64,000 nt of DNA from Halorubellus sp. JP-L1 (GTDB lineage Archaea > Halobacteriota > Halobacteria > Halobacteriales > Natrialbaceae), in NCBI RefSeq assembly GCF_011440375.1, contig NZ_JAAOIR010000001.1, positions 682,001-746,000 of the forward strand. The letters are read 5' to 3'. Below, piece after piece: positions 44,063-52,341 of the stretch. Each line of letters starts with the position of its first letter. Position 1 is the stretch's first letter. The notes below the pieces were generated by a model. It was not told the DNA's origin. It made no database searches and saw only the letters and a list, made by a program, of their open reading frames with translations. A program made the position numbers and the translations under genes.

Positions 44063-44205
44063 GGCGAATCACGCGACGACTGCATGTCACCGGACGGGGT
44101 CGCGCTCGCGGACGTCACACGGCCGCCGCACCGACGGCACCGAGTCGTCGAGCCTGACGGCTGTTCGACGTCGATGCGGTCGGCCTCGATGGCGGCCTCG
44201 AGCAT
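44059..44205 (-). CDS. 48-residue CxxC microprotein leading cysE
   Basis: ATG 44205 opens a 48-codon frame, MLEAAIEADRIDVEQPSGST..., with one CRRCGG zinc-knuckle-like motif. Its TGA overlaps the cysE GTG by 4 bp. CGCTTTAGG at 44229-44237 lies 24-32 nt upstream, the distance expected for a leaderless mRNA beginning at this ATG, so this ORF and not cysE has the promoter-proximal start. Haloarchaea encode many small CPxCG-type zinc proteins; this one has only one CxxC pair. Function unknown; it may sense thiols or just couple cysE translation. Confidence 0.6.
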   Translation of the reverse strand: MLEAAIEADRIDVEQPSGSTTRCRRCGGRVTSASATPSGDMQSSRDSP

Positions 44206-44228
44206 ACCGTGGCGTCGCCTGGCCACGG

Positions 44229-44237
44229 CCTAAAGCG
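44229..44237 (-). promoter_or_regulatory. TATA box of the microprotein-cysE operon
   Basis: CGCTTTAGG on the minus strand lies about 27 nt before ATG 44205, which fixes that ATG as the likely leaderless start. Confidence 0.6.
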
Positions 44238-44285
44238 AATCGGTTCCGGGCAAGAGCGACGAACGGACGGTATCGCCGGCAGGCG

Positions 44286-44975
44286 CTAGAATGGCTCCCA
44301 GTCGGTCGGGCCGCCCGGCAGACCGAGGACGCGATACTCTCGGTCGGTCGTGCCGGTGCGGGTCTCGACGAGGCCGTCGAACAGCTGTCGGATCGTGTTG
44401 ACGGTCTGGTCGTCGTGGGCGTCCGCGTCGAGCGTCCCGAACCCGAGTCCGTCGGCGGCGCTGATGCGGCCGGTGAGGATGTGGAGGAACCTGAAGACGG
44501 TCTTGACGTCCGCGTACATCAGGAGCTGACTGATGGAGTCCAGGGCGACGCGCGTCTGATAATCTTGGTTCTGGAAGCGCTCGAGGAGCTTCGATGACGC
44601 CATCCCGATCCCGGTGAAGTCGCCGGGCGATGAGACGTACCGCGTGAGCGGGTTCTCGTCCTGTCCCATCCCGCGCTCCTGGGAGACGCAGTCGACGACG
44701 CCGAGCGTCGGGTCCGCGTCGTCTGCCACCCGGCTCCCGACGTCCTCGCGGAGCCGGCTGGCGCTGTGCTGAGTGGTGACGACGAGGCCGGCGTCTCCCT
44801 GTCGGTGGCCGTCCGCGAGGACGTCACAGAGCAGGTCATACTTGCCCGTCATCGGCGGCCCCATCACGAGGAGGTTCGTCCCGGGACGGGCCTCCGCGAC
44901 CGGGAGCGAGTCCGCTACGGCGTACACGTCCCACCACCGAGTTCGCCGTCCACCACGCCCCGTTGCATTGCTCAC
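44286..44975 (-). CDS. RecA/KaiC-like ATPase (haloarchaeal DUF7504-type)
   Basis: The 229-residue protein has Walker A MGPPMTGKYD near residue 40 and a Walker B-like RVALDSISQLL near 145, with VVTTQHSASRL as an expected strand-helix. This is a single RecA-like domain of the KaiC type, as in the abundant haloarchaeal DUF7504 proteins. The last Gly of GKT is followed by Tyr, so the P-loop is GKY, an unusual change for catalysis. GTG 44975 has TTTATACAG 20-25 nt upstream. The role is unknown. Confidence 0.75.
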   Translation of the reverse strand: MSNATGRGGRRTRWWDVYAVADSLPVAEARPGTNLLVMGPPMTGKYDLLCDVLADGHRQGDAGLVVTTQHSASRLREDVGSRVADDADPTLGVVDCVSQERGMGQDENPLTRYVSSPGDFTGIGMASSKLLERFQNQDYQTRVALDSISQLLMYADVKTVFRFLHILTGRISAADGLGFGTLDADAHDDQTVNTIRQLFDGLVETRTGTTDREYRVLGLPGGPTDWEPF

Positions 44976-45119
44976 CTGTAGCGCGTACGGCTGTATAAAC
45001 CCACGGGGAGTCTTCCCACGCTGCTCGGAACGGATACCGCGTTCGAATCCACTGGGAACGGGTGAGTCGAGGGCGCTCGGATGCCATCATCTAAGTGCTG
45101 GCCGACGAAAGCCCGTGGC

Positions 45120-46493
45120 ATGACACTGTTCGGGACGGCTGGCATCCGTGGCCCGGTGGCCACGTCGGTCACGCCGGAACTGGCGTTACGGGTCGGGCAG
45201 GCCGCGGGTGCGGACGGGTCGTCGTTCGTCGTCGGTCGGGACGGCCGCGAGACGGGGGCGGCGCTCGCCGCGGCCGTCGAGTCCGGGCTCGAGAGTGCGG
45301 GTGCCGACGTCGAGCGCGTCGGGGAGGTGCCGACGCCGGCGCTCGCGTTCGCGTCGCGAGGCCGCCGTGGCGTGATGGTGACGGCGAGTCACAATCCGCC
45401 AGCGGACAACGGCATCAAGTTGTTCGTGGACGGCGAGGAGTACGACGGCGAGGGCGAGGCGCGCGTGACCGACCGCGTCGAGTCCGGGCCGGCGCTCGCG
45501 GACTGGGACGCGTTCGGCGACGGCCGAGACGGGTCCGTGCTGGGGCCGTACCGTGACGCTGTCGCGGGGTTCGTTCGGGAGTCCGTCGCCGACGGTGCCG
45601 AGGAGCCGCTTGCGGGCGTGACGGTCGCGGTTGACTGCGGGAACGGGATGGCGAGCGTCGCGACGCCGCAGGTCCTCGGGGCGCTCGGTGCGGACGTCCG
45701 GGCGACGAACGCGAACGTCGACGGACACTTCCCGGCGCGGCCGTCGAAGCCGACGCCGGAGACGCTCGCGGAGTTCTCGCGGTTCGTGGCGGCGTCGGAG
45801 GTCGACCTGGCGCTGGCCCACGACGGGGACGCGGACCGGATCGTCGTGTTGACGCCAGGGGGCGACGTCGTCCACGAGGACACGGTGCTGGCGGTGCTCG
45901 CCGAGCACTACGTGTCGGAGAGCGTCGCCCCGGACCCGGTGGTGGTGACGACGCCGAACGCGTCGGGTCGCATCGACGAGCGCGTCGCGGCGGCGGGCGG
46001 GCGCACCGAGCGCGTTCGACTCGGTGCGCTCCACGAGGGCATCGCCCGGGAGCGTGCGGCCGGCGACGACGGCACGGCGGTGGCGTTCGCGGCGGAACCG
46101 TGGAAGCACGTCCACACGGCCTTCGGCGGGTGGATCGATGGCGTCGCGAGCGCGGGCGTGCTGTCGGCGCTCGTCGCTCGCGAGGGCGGTCTCGCGGCGT
46201 TGCGCGCACCGGTGACGGAGCGCCCGTACCGGAAGGTGAGCGTGTCGTGTCCGGACGACGCGAAGGCACCGGCGATGGCGACCCTCGAGGAGCGGCTCCC
46301 GGAGGCGTTCCCGGAGGGTGTCGTGGACACGGACTACGGCGTCCGCGTCGACCGCCCGGACGGATCGTGGGTGCTCGTCCGCCCGAGCGGGACGGAGCCG
46401 TACGTCCGCCTCTACGCCGAGGCCGACGACGTGGACGCGCTCGTCGAGCGTGCCCGAGACGTCGTCGAGGCAGCCGTCGAACACGCGACGTAG
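45120..46493 (+). CDS. alpha-D-phosphohexomutase family; candidate phosphopentomutase
   Basis: The 457-residue protein has the four-domain mutase layout: catalytic VTASHNPP with Ser90, metal loop DGDADR (Asp235), a sugar loop at about 320-330, and the phosphate loop RPSGTEPYVR at the C-terminus. Automatic annotation would be GlmM (phosphoglucosamine mutase). The sugar loop reads AAEPWKHVHTAFGGW instead of the usual GE(E/Q/M)SGH. Its place beside a nucleoside importer, cytidine deaminase and uridine phosphorylase suggests interconversion of ribose-1-phosphate and ribose-5-phosphate. GlmM remains possible. ATG 45120 has CTAAGT about 25 nt upstream. Confidence 0.85.
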   Translation: MTLFGTAGIRGPVATSVTPELALRVGQAAGADGSSFVVGRDGRETGAALAAAVESGLESAGADVERVGEVPTPALAFASRGRRGVMVTASHNPPADNGIKLFVDGEEYDGEGEARVTDRVESGPALADWDAFGDGRDGSVLGPYRDAVAGFVRESVADGAEEPLAGVTVAVDCGNGMASVATPQVLGALGADVRATNANVDGHFPARPSKPTPETLAEFSRFVAASEVDLALAHDGDADRIVVLTPGGDVVHEDTVLAVLAEHYVSESVAPDPVVVTTPNASGRIDERVAAAGGRTERVRLGALHEGIARERAAGDDGTAVAFAAEPWKHVHTAFGGWIDGVASAGVLSALVAREGGLAALRAPVTERPYRKVSVSCPDDAKAPAMATLEERLPEAFPEGVVDTDYGVRVDRPDGSWVLVRPSGTEPYVRLYAEADDVDALVERARDVVEAAVEHAT

Positions 46494-46570
46494 TCGAGGC
46501 AGCGGTCGAACACGCAACGTAGTCGAGGCAGCGGTCGAACACGCGACGTAGTCGAGGCAGCAGTCCAACG
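46464..46570. repeat. 29-bp tandem repeat, about 3.7 copies, from a gene 3' end
   Basis: GTCGAGGCAGCCGTCGAACACGCGACGTA starts at 46464 inside the last codons of the mutase (VEAAVEHAT-stop) and recurs at 46493, 46522 and 46551. Each copy repeats the TAG stop. Copies 2-4 differ by one or a few bases from the first. Confidence 0.93.
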
Positions 46571-46606
46571 AGTGCCACACCAGATACTTTTCTCACAAGC
46601 ACGCAT

Positions 46607-46684
46607 CTGGTTTTTATATTTTAATCCAGTATAAATATACAGTTAGGAGTCGCAACCATCGGCGGCCGTTCCGACGGGTTTAAT
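46607..46684 (+). promoter_or_regulatory. AT-rich promoter region of the nucleoside importer
   Basis: TTTTTATATTTTAAT (46611-46625), AGTATAAATATAC (46629-46641) and GGTTTAATTC (46679-46688) are three TATA-like elements in an A+T-rich block unlike its surroundings. The third fits a leaderless start at 46711, the second a leader of about 45 nt. CCAGAT...ATCTGG flanks the block upstream. Regulated transcription is likely. Confidence 0.55.
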
Positions 46685-46710
46685 TCGGCATCATGCATGA
46701 ATTGGAGGTA

Positions 46711-47787
46711 ATGCCTTCGAACAGGCGGCGTTTCTTGGCGGGCGCGGGGAGCATCGGTGCAGCAACAATGGCGGGGTGTCTGTCGACGCTCGGCGGCGGT
46801 GGCGGGAGCGGGACGAACGTGGCGGTCGTGTACGCCCTCGGTGGCCTCGGCGACAAGGCGTTCAACGACATGGCGAAGCAGGGCGTCGACCAGGCACAGG
46901 AGGAGTACGAGATGAACTACCAGGGCGCCGAGCCCTCGGGGAACAGCGACTTCCCGACGCTCCAGCGGCGGTTCGCGGAGTCCTCGAGTCCCGACTACGA
47001 CCTCGTGTCCTGCATCGGGTTCGCGCAAGCGGAAGCGTTGACGGAGAACGCCGACCAGTACGGCGACCAGCAGTTCATGATCGTCGACGCGGTCGTCGAG
47101 CAGGACAACGTCGCGAGCTACGTGTTCAAGGAGCACCTCGGGTCGTTCCAGGTCGGGCATCTCGCGGGCTTGCTCACGCAGCGTGACTTCTCGACGGGTG
47201 GCGGCGACGCGACGGAGGCGTCGACGAACACGGACGCGGCGACGGTCGGCTTCGTCGGCGGGATGGAGAACTCCCTCATCAAGAAGTTCGAGGCGGGCTT
47301 CATCGCCGGCGCGAAGCACGCTGGCGACGTGGACGTTCGCTCGGCGTACGCCGGCTCGTGGAGCGACCCCGCGCAGGGCAAGGAGATCGCGCTCTCGATG
47401 TACGAGGACGGTGCGGACATCGTCTACCACGCCGCCGGTGGGACCGGGACCGGCGTGTTCGGTGCGGCCCAGGAGCAGGGTCGGTACGCGATCGGCGTCG
47501 ACTCCGACCAGTCCAAGAGCGCTGAGGAGTACCAGGACGTCATCCTCGCGAGCATGGTCAAGCACGTCGACACGGCCGTGTACACGAGCGTCGAGAACGT
47601 CGTGAACGACGAGCACGCGGGCGGCGAAGTGAGCGCGCTCGGTCTCGAAGCGGGTGGCGTCGAGGCGGTGCTCGGGCAGACGCTCGAGTCGGAGATCCCC
47701 TCCGACGTGAAGAGCGCGCTCGAGGACTCGAAGTCCGGCATCGTGAACGGCGACATCTCGGTGCCGACGAACCCGGACGACGCCTGA
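46711..47787 (+). CDS. BMP-family ABC substrate-binding lipoprotein (nucleosides)
   Basis: The 358-residue protein has a Tat signal RRRFLAGAG and a lipobox MAGC, so it is probably exported folded and lipid-anchored. The mature part has the BMP/PnrA fold: VAVVYALGGLGDKAFNDMAKQG, GFAQAEALTENAD and VGFVGGMENSLIKKFEAGF. Bacterial relatives bind purine or pyrimidine nucleosides; the neighbours here fit that. ATG 46711 is chosen over ATG 46693 because it directly precedes the Tat motif and fits the TATA at 46679. It is the first gene of an importer operon. Confidence 0.9.
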   Translation: MPSNRRRFLAGAGSIGAATMAGCLSTLGGGGGSGTNVAVVYALGGLGDKAFNDMAKQGVDQAQEEYEMNYQGAEPSGNSDFPTLQRRFAESSSPDYDLVSCIGFAQAEALTENADQYGDQQFMIVDAVVEQDNVASYVFKEHLGSFQVGHLAGLLTQRDFSTGGGDATEASTNTDAATVGFVGGMENSLIKKFEAGFIAGAKHAGDVDVRSAYAGSWSDPAQGKEIALSMYEDGADIVYHAAGGTGTGVFGAAQEQGRYAIGVDSDQSKSAEEYQDVILASMVKHVDTAVYTSVENVVNDEHAGGEVSALGLEAGGVEAVLGQTLESEIPSDVKSALEDSKSGIVNGDISVPTNPDDA

Positions 47788-47883
47788 ACGCCAGGGCAAC
47801 CAACCTCTCACTTTCATGACCGAATCCACGACGACGGGCAGGCAGGGAAGCGCCCATACGGGAGTCCCCGGAGGTGACTGCGA

Positions 47884-49446
47884 GTGAGCGACGGCGCTCT
47901 CGCCGTGCACCTCGACGGCATCACGAAGCGCTTCCCAGGGGTGGTGGCGAACGACGACGTCGACCTCCGGGTCGAGGAAGGGTCGGTGCACGCCCTGCTC
48001 GGGGAGAACGGCGCGGGGAAGACGACGCTCATGAACGTCCTCTACGGCCTCTACCAGCCGACGGAGGGCGTCGTGCGGTTGGACGGCGAGGCGATGGCCT
48101 TCGACTCGCCGCGGGACGCCATCGACGCGGGCGTCGGCATGATCCACCAGCACTTCATGCTCGTTGACCCGATGACGGTGACGGAGAACGTCGTCCTCGG
48201 GAACGAACCCCGGAAGTGGGGTGGCCTCGCGGTCGACCGCGACGCCGCCAGGCGAGCGGTCGTCGACCTCGCGGAGACGTACGGGTTCGACGTGAACCCG
48301 GACGCATCGGTCGAGGACGTAAGCGTCGGCGAACAGCAGCGCGTGGAGATCCTGAAGGCGCTGTACCGTGGCGCAGACGTGCTCATCCTCGACGAGCCGA
48401 CGGCGGTCCTGACGCCACAGGAGGTCGAGGAGCTGTTCGCGGTGTTCGAGGAGCTGACCGCACAAGGGAAGACGATAATCTTCATCTCGCACAAGCTCGA
48501 CGAGGCGATGAACGCGGCCGACGAGATAACCGTCCTCCGGGACGGCGTGAACGTCGGGACGGTCGACGCGGACGCGACCAGTCGCGAGGAGCTCGCGGAG
48601 CTCATGGTCGGTCGCGAGGTCCTCCTCTCGACGGACAAGGATCCCGTCGAGCGCGGCGACCCCGCGCTGTCGATCTCGGATCTGCGCGTGGAGGACGACC
48701 GCAGCATTCCGGCGGTCCACGACGTGACGTTCGACGTCCACGAGGGCGAGGTGTTCGGTATCGCTGGCGTGGACGGGAACGGGCAGAGCGAGCTCGTCGA
48801 GACCGTCACCGGCCTACGGGACGTCGTCTCTGGGACGGTGCGGTTCGACGGCGAGGACGTCACGGACGCGTCCCGGCGGGAACGCATCGCGAGAGGGATG
48901 GCGTTCGTCCCCGAGGACCGCCAGGAGCGCGGGCTCGTGATGGACTACGACCTCGTGGAGAACGGCCTGCTCGGGAAGCAACACGACCCGGAGTTCGCGC
49001 CGAGCGGTCGCATCGACTGGGAGGGCACGTACGGGCACGTCGCGGACGTCATCGAGGAGTACGACGTCCGCCCACCGGACCCGAGTGCGAGCGCGAAGAG
49101 CCTCTCGGGCGGGAACCAGCAGAAGTTCATCGTCGGCCGCGAGTTCAGTCAGGACCCCGACGTCGTCGTCGCGTCCCACCCAACGCGCGGCGTCGACATC
49201 GGGAGCGTCGAGTTCATCCACGAACGGATCCTCGACCTGCGAGCGCGCGGGAAAGCCGTCCTCCTGGTCTCCTCGAAGCTCGACGAAGTCCAGTCGCTCT
49301 CGGACCGCCTCGCGGTCATGCACGACGGCGAGTTCGTGGACGTCGTCGACCCGGCGTCGACGACCGAGGAGGAACTCGGGCTCCTGATGGGTGGCGAGCG
49401 CGTCGAGAGCGTCGACCCGCCCCAGCCCGGGGGTGACGTCGCGTGA
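47884..49446 (+). CDS. nucleoside ABC importer ATP-binding protein (double domain)
   Basis: The 520-residue protein contains two ABC ATPase modules in one chain, like RbsA/MglA/NupO. The first has GENGAGKTTL and SVGEQQRVEILKALY, ILDEPTAVLTPQ; the second has VDGNGQSEL and LSGGNQQKFIVGRE, with a degenerate second P-loop in which Lys is replaced (GVDGNGQSE), as is usual for these. GTG 47884 follows the binding-protein gene by 96 bp, and its stop overlaps the permease start. Confidence 0.93.
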   Translation: MSDGALAVHLDGITKRFPGVVANDDVDLRVEEGSVHALLGENGAGKTTLMNVLYGLYQPTEGVVRLDGEAMAFDSPRDAIDAGVGMIHQHFMLVDPMTVTENVVLGNEPRKWGGLAVDRDAARRAVVDLAETYGFDVNPDASVEDVSVGEQQRVEILKALYRGADVLILDEPTAVLTPQEVEELFAVFEELTAQGKTIIFISHKLDEAMNAADEITVLRDGVNVGTVDADATSREELAELMVGREVLLSTDKDPVERGDPALSISDLRVEDDRSIPAVHDVTFDVHEGEVFGIAGVDGNGQSELVETVTGLRDVVSGTVRFDGEDVTDASRRERIARGMAFVPEDRQERGLVMDYDLVENGLLGKQHDPEFAPSGRIDWEGTYGHVADVIEEYDVRPPDPSASAKSLSGGNQQKFIVGREFSQDPDVVVASHPTRGVDIGSVEFIHERILDLRARGKAVLLVSSKLDEVQSLSDRLAVMHDGEFVDVVDPASTTEEELGLLMGGERVESVDPPQPGGDVA

Positions 49447-50723
49447 CCGACGCAAACGACGACGAGACGACGCCGGACGAGACGGACGTCGACGGCGAGA
49501 CGACGCAGGACGAGACGGACGTTGGTTCGGGCGAGATCCCGTCGTGGTCGGAGTCCGCGGCGTCGAAGATCGTGACGGCGAGCGCGAAGGAACGCATCTA
49601 CATCAGCGTCGCGGCGTTCGTCGCGTCCGTTCTGGTCGGGAGCGTCCTCGTCTACCTCTCCGGGTTGGTCGTCGACTGCGCCGGCGGCAGGTTCCTCGGA
49701 TCCTGCTACAATCCGTTCCTCGTGTACTACTATCTGTTCGTCGACCCGTTCGTCGGCGGGTTCAACGTCGCGCTCGTGATGAAGGAGACCGTCCTCCTGA
49801 TCTTCACGGGCCTGTCGGTCGCGGTCGCGTTCCGCGCCGGCCTGTTCAACATCGGCTCGCAGGGACAGCTCGTCCTCGGCGGGCTCGCGTCCGCGCTCGC
49901 GGTCATCTTCGCCGCCCCGTTCGCGCCGACCGGGCCGGTCGGGACGCTCGTACTCGTCCCGCTCGCGCTGGTCGTCGGCGCCGTCTTCGGCGGCCTCTAC
50001 GCCGCCATCCCCGGTGCGCTGAAGGCGTACGCGGAGGCGAACGAAGTCATCACGACCATCATGCTGAACTTCGTCGCGACGAACCTCGCGTTCTTCCTGA
50101 TCTCGACGTACTACCAGGACCCCGAGAGCGGGAGCGTACAGACCGTCGCGATTCCGGAAGCCGCTCGCCTGACACCCGTCCTGCCGTTCTTCGAGGGCGC
50201 GCAGTTCTCCGTCGTCGCACTCGTGCTTGGACTCGCGCTCGTCGGCGGGACGTACTACGTCCTCGCGAACACCGCGTTCGGGTACGACCTCAGGACGAGC
50301 GGCGTGCAGGCCACGGCCGCGGACTACGCCGGCGTCGACGCCAAGCGCCTCGTGGTCTCCAGCATGACGCTCTCGGGCGCACTCGCGGGGCTCGGCGGTG
50401 CAGTGTACGTCCTCATGGTGATGTCGCGGTACCGGACCGGCATCCCAGCGCTCGGCTTCGACGGCATCACGGTCTCGATCCTCGCGGGCAACAACCCACT
50501 GGGCGTCCTCCCCGCCGCACTCCTGTTCGGCGTGATGAAGGCCGGGAGTCTCTCCATCGACTTCAGTCTCGGCGTCCCGAAACAGCTCGTCGGCGTGCTC
50601 CGCGGACTCGTCATCCTCTTCGTCGCGATGCCCGAGTTCTTCAGGATGCTCGCCCGCTACACGTCGTTCGGACCCGACGCGGATCGTCCGGTCGCGACCG
50701 ACGGAGGTGAGGACGATGCGTAA
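49443..50723 (+). CDS. nucleoside ABC importer permease 1
   Basis: The 426-residue protein has an acidic 50-residue start, then about nine to ten transmembrane helices with AFRAGLFNIGSQGQLVLGGL and EANEVITTIMLNFVATNL, the BmpC/NupP-type coupling motif. It should form a heterodimer with the next gene product. GTG 49443 overlaps the ATPase stop by 4 bp. Confidence 0.9.
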   Translation: MTDANDDETTPDETDVDGETTQDETDVGSGEIPSWSESAASKIVTASAKERIYISVAAFVASVLVGSVLVYLSGLVVDCAGGRFLGSCYNPFLVYYYLFVDPFVGGFNVALVMKETVLLIFTGLSVAVAFRAGLFNIGSQGQLVLGGLASALAVIFAAPFAPTGPVGTLVLVPLALVVGAVFGGLYAAIPGALKAYAEANEVITTIMLNFVATNLAFFLISTYYQDPESGSVQTVAIPEAARLTPVLPFFEGAQFSVVALVLGLALVGGTYYVLANTAFGYDLRTSGVQATAADYAGVDAKRLVVSSMTLSGALAGLGGAVYVLMVMSRYRTGIPALGFDGITVSILAGNNPLGVLPAALLFGVMKAGSLSIDFSLGVPKQLVGVLRGLVILFVAMPEFFRMLARYTSFGPDADRPVATDGGEDDA

Positions 50724-51777
50724 CCGGACCGCGTACGTCGCCGGTGGCGCTATCGGCGCGCTCGTCGTGCTCGCCGGCCTCGTGTTCACGTTCCTCGTCC
50801 CCGTCCCGTGGGTGGTCGCGCTCGCCGCACAGTTCGACACCAGCCTGTTCTCGGCCGCACTCAGACTCTCGGTCCCGATCGCGTTCGCCGCACTCGGCGG
50901 GATCTTCGCCGAGAAGTCCGGCGTCATCAACATCGGCCTCGAGGGGCTCCTGATCGCGTCCGCGTTCACGTCGATCGCGGTCGCGTGGGGGCTCGCGGGG
51001 TCCGTCGGACCGACGACCGCCGCCTGGGCGGGGTTCATCGCCGCGATCCTCGCGAGCACCTTGCTGGCCGGACTGTTCGCGGTCGTCACCATCCGGTACG
51101 AGGCCGACCAGATCATCGCGGGGCTCGCGGTCTGGCTGGTCGCACTCGGTCTCGCGCCGTTCGCGAGCCAGATCGTCTGGAACTCCGTGAACAGTCCCGC
51201 GGTGCCGACCCTGAACAACTGGGTCGTGCCCGGTCTCGTCGAGGTTCCCGTGCTCGGCCCGGCGGTGTTCGACTCGAACCCGACGGTGTACCTGATGCTG
51301 CTCGCCGTTCCCGCGTCGTGGTTCGTCCTGAATCGAACGGCGTTCGGTCGCTGGGTCCGCGCGAGCGGCGAGAACCCGAAGGCGCTCGACACGGCGGGCG
51401 TGAACGTCAGTCGCATCCGGTACGCGAGCGTCCTGCTGTCGGGCGTGTTCTCGGGCGTCGGCGGCGCCGGACTCGCACTCGGTCAGGTCGGCCAGTTCAT
51501 CGGGAGCGGCCAGACGATGGTCTCCGGCCGCGGCTGGATCGGCATCACCGCGTACCTCATGGGGAACTACAACCCCATCGGCGCGTTCCTGTCGTCGTTC
51601 CTGTTCGCGGGCCTGAACGCGCTCCAGTTCCGCGTCCAGCAGATCTCGGAACTGAACATCTCCCCGTCGCTCGTCCAGATGGTGCCGTTCGTCGCCGTGA
51701 TCGTCGTGCTCGCGCTCGTCGGGAAGACCAGACTCCCCGACGCCGCCGGCGACCACTACGAGTCCGGCGACGACTGA
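50716..51777 (+). CDS. nucleoside ABC importer permease 2
   Basis: The 353-residue protein has about eight to nine transmembrane helices with AEKSGVINIGLEGLLIASAF and YEADQIIAGLAVWLVALGL, the second BMP-importer permease (NupQ-like). ATG 50716 lies 6 nt after GGAGGTGA, one of the few clear Shine-Dalgarno sites in the window, and overlaps the end of permease 1 by 8 bp. The GTG 50707 start is less likely. Confidence 0.9.
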   Translation: MRNRTAYVAGGAIGALVVLAGLVFTFLVPVPWVVALAAQFDTSLFSAALRLSVPIAFAALGGIFAEKSGVINIGLEGLLIASAFTSIAVAWGLAGSVGPTTAAWAGFIAAILASTLLAGLFAVVTIRYEADQIIAGLAVWLVALGLAPFASQIVWNSVNSPAVPTLNNWVVPGLVEVPVLGPAVFDSNPTVYLMLLAVPASWFVLNRTAFGRWVRASGENPKALDTAGVNVSRIRYASVLLSGVFSGVGGAGLALGQVGQFIGSGQTMVSGRGWIGITAYLMGNYNPIGAFLSSFLFAGLNALQFRVQQISELNISPSLVQMVPFVAVIVVLALVGKTRLPDAAGDHYESGDD

Positions 51778-51860
51778 CCGCCGTCACGGTAGTCCTCGGC
51801 CACACCGATCTCGCGGTCGAACCGGGTGGTTACTTGCTGCTGGCGGAGGTTCTCCGACGC

Positions 51861-52259
51861 ATGGACGACGACGCACTCCTCGACGCCGCCAGGGACGTAC
51901 AGACGGAAGCCTACGTCCCGTACTCGGAGTACCAGGTCGGAGCCGCCATCGAGACCGCCGACGGCGAGGTGTACGTCGGGTGTAATCTCGAGAACGCGAA
52001 CTACTCGAACAGCCTGCACGCCGAGGAGGTCGCGATCGCGGAAGCACTCAAGGACGGCCATCGGTCGTTCGCGAAGCTCGCGGTGTCCTCGGGCGAACGC
52101 GACGCCGTCACGCCGTGCGGGATGTGCCGGCAGACGCTCGCGGAGTTCTGCGACGAGGAGTTCCGCGTGCTCTGCGACGCCGGTGCGGACGGCGTCCGCG
52201 AGCACGCGCTCGGCGACTTGCTCCCGGAGACGATCACGCGCGAGACCCTCGGGAAGTAG
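51861..52259 (+). CDS. cdd: cytidine deaminase
   Basis: Cdd converts cytidine and deoxycytidine to uridine and deoxyuridine. The 132-residue protein has the zinc site HAEE (catalytic Glu) and PCGMC. GCNLENANYSNSLH fits the substrate loop. Coming right after the importer and before uridine phosphorylase, it feeds cytidine into ribose release. A TATA-like GTTAC lies about 30 nt upstream of ATG 51861, so it may also have its own promoter. Confidence 0.95.
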   Translation: MDDDALLDAARDVQTEAYVPYSEYQVGAAIETADGEVYVGCNLENANYSNSLHAEEVAIAEALKDGHRSFAKLAVSSGERDAVTPCGMCRQTLAEFCDEEFRVLCDAGADGVREHALGDLLPETITRETLGK

Positions 52260-52341
52260 GACCGCGACGCGACAGTTGGCACCGCCAGGGTGCGACGCCG
52301 TCGCAGTAGCCTTTTGAACGCGCCACGGCTACGTGCGTGGT

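Noticed and set aside
45120-46493. Calling the mutase simply glmM
   Set aside because: The sugar loop and gene context do not fit the usual phosphoglucosamine mutase, so the symbol was withheld.
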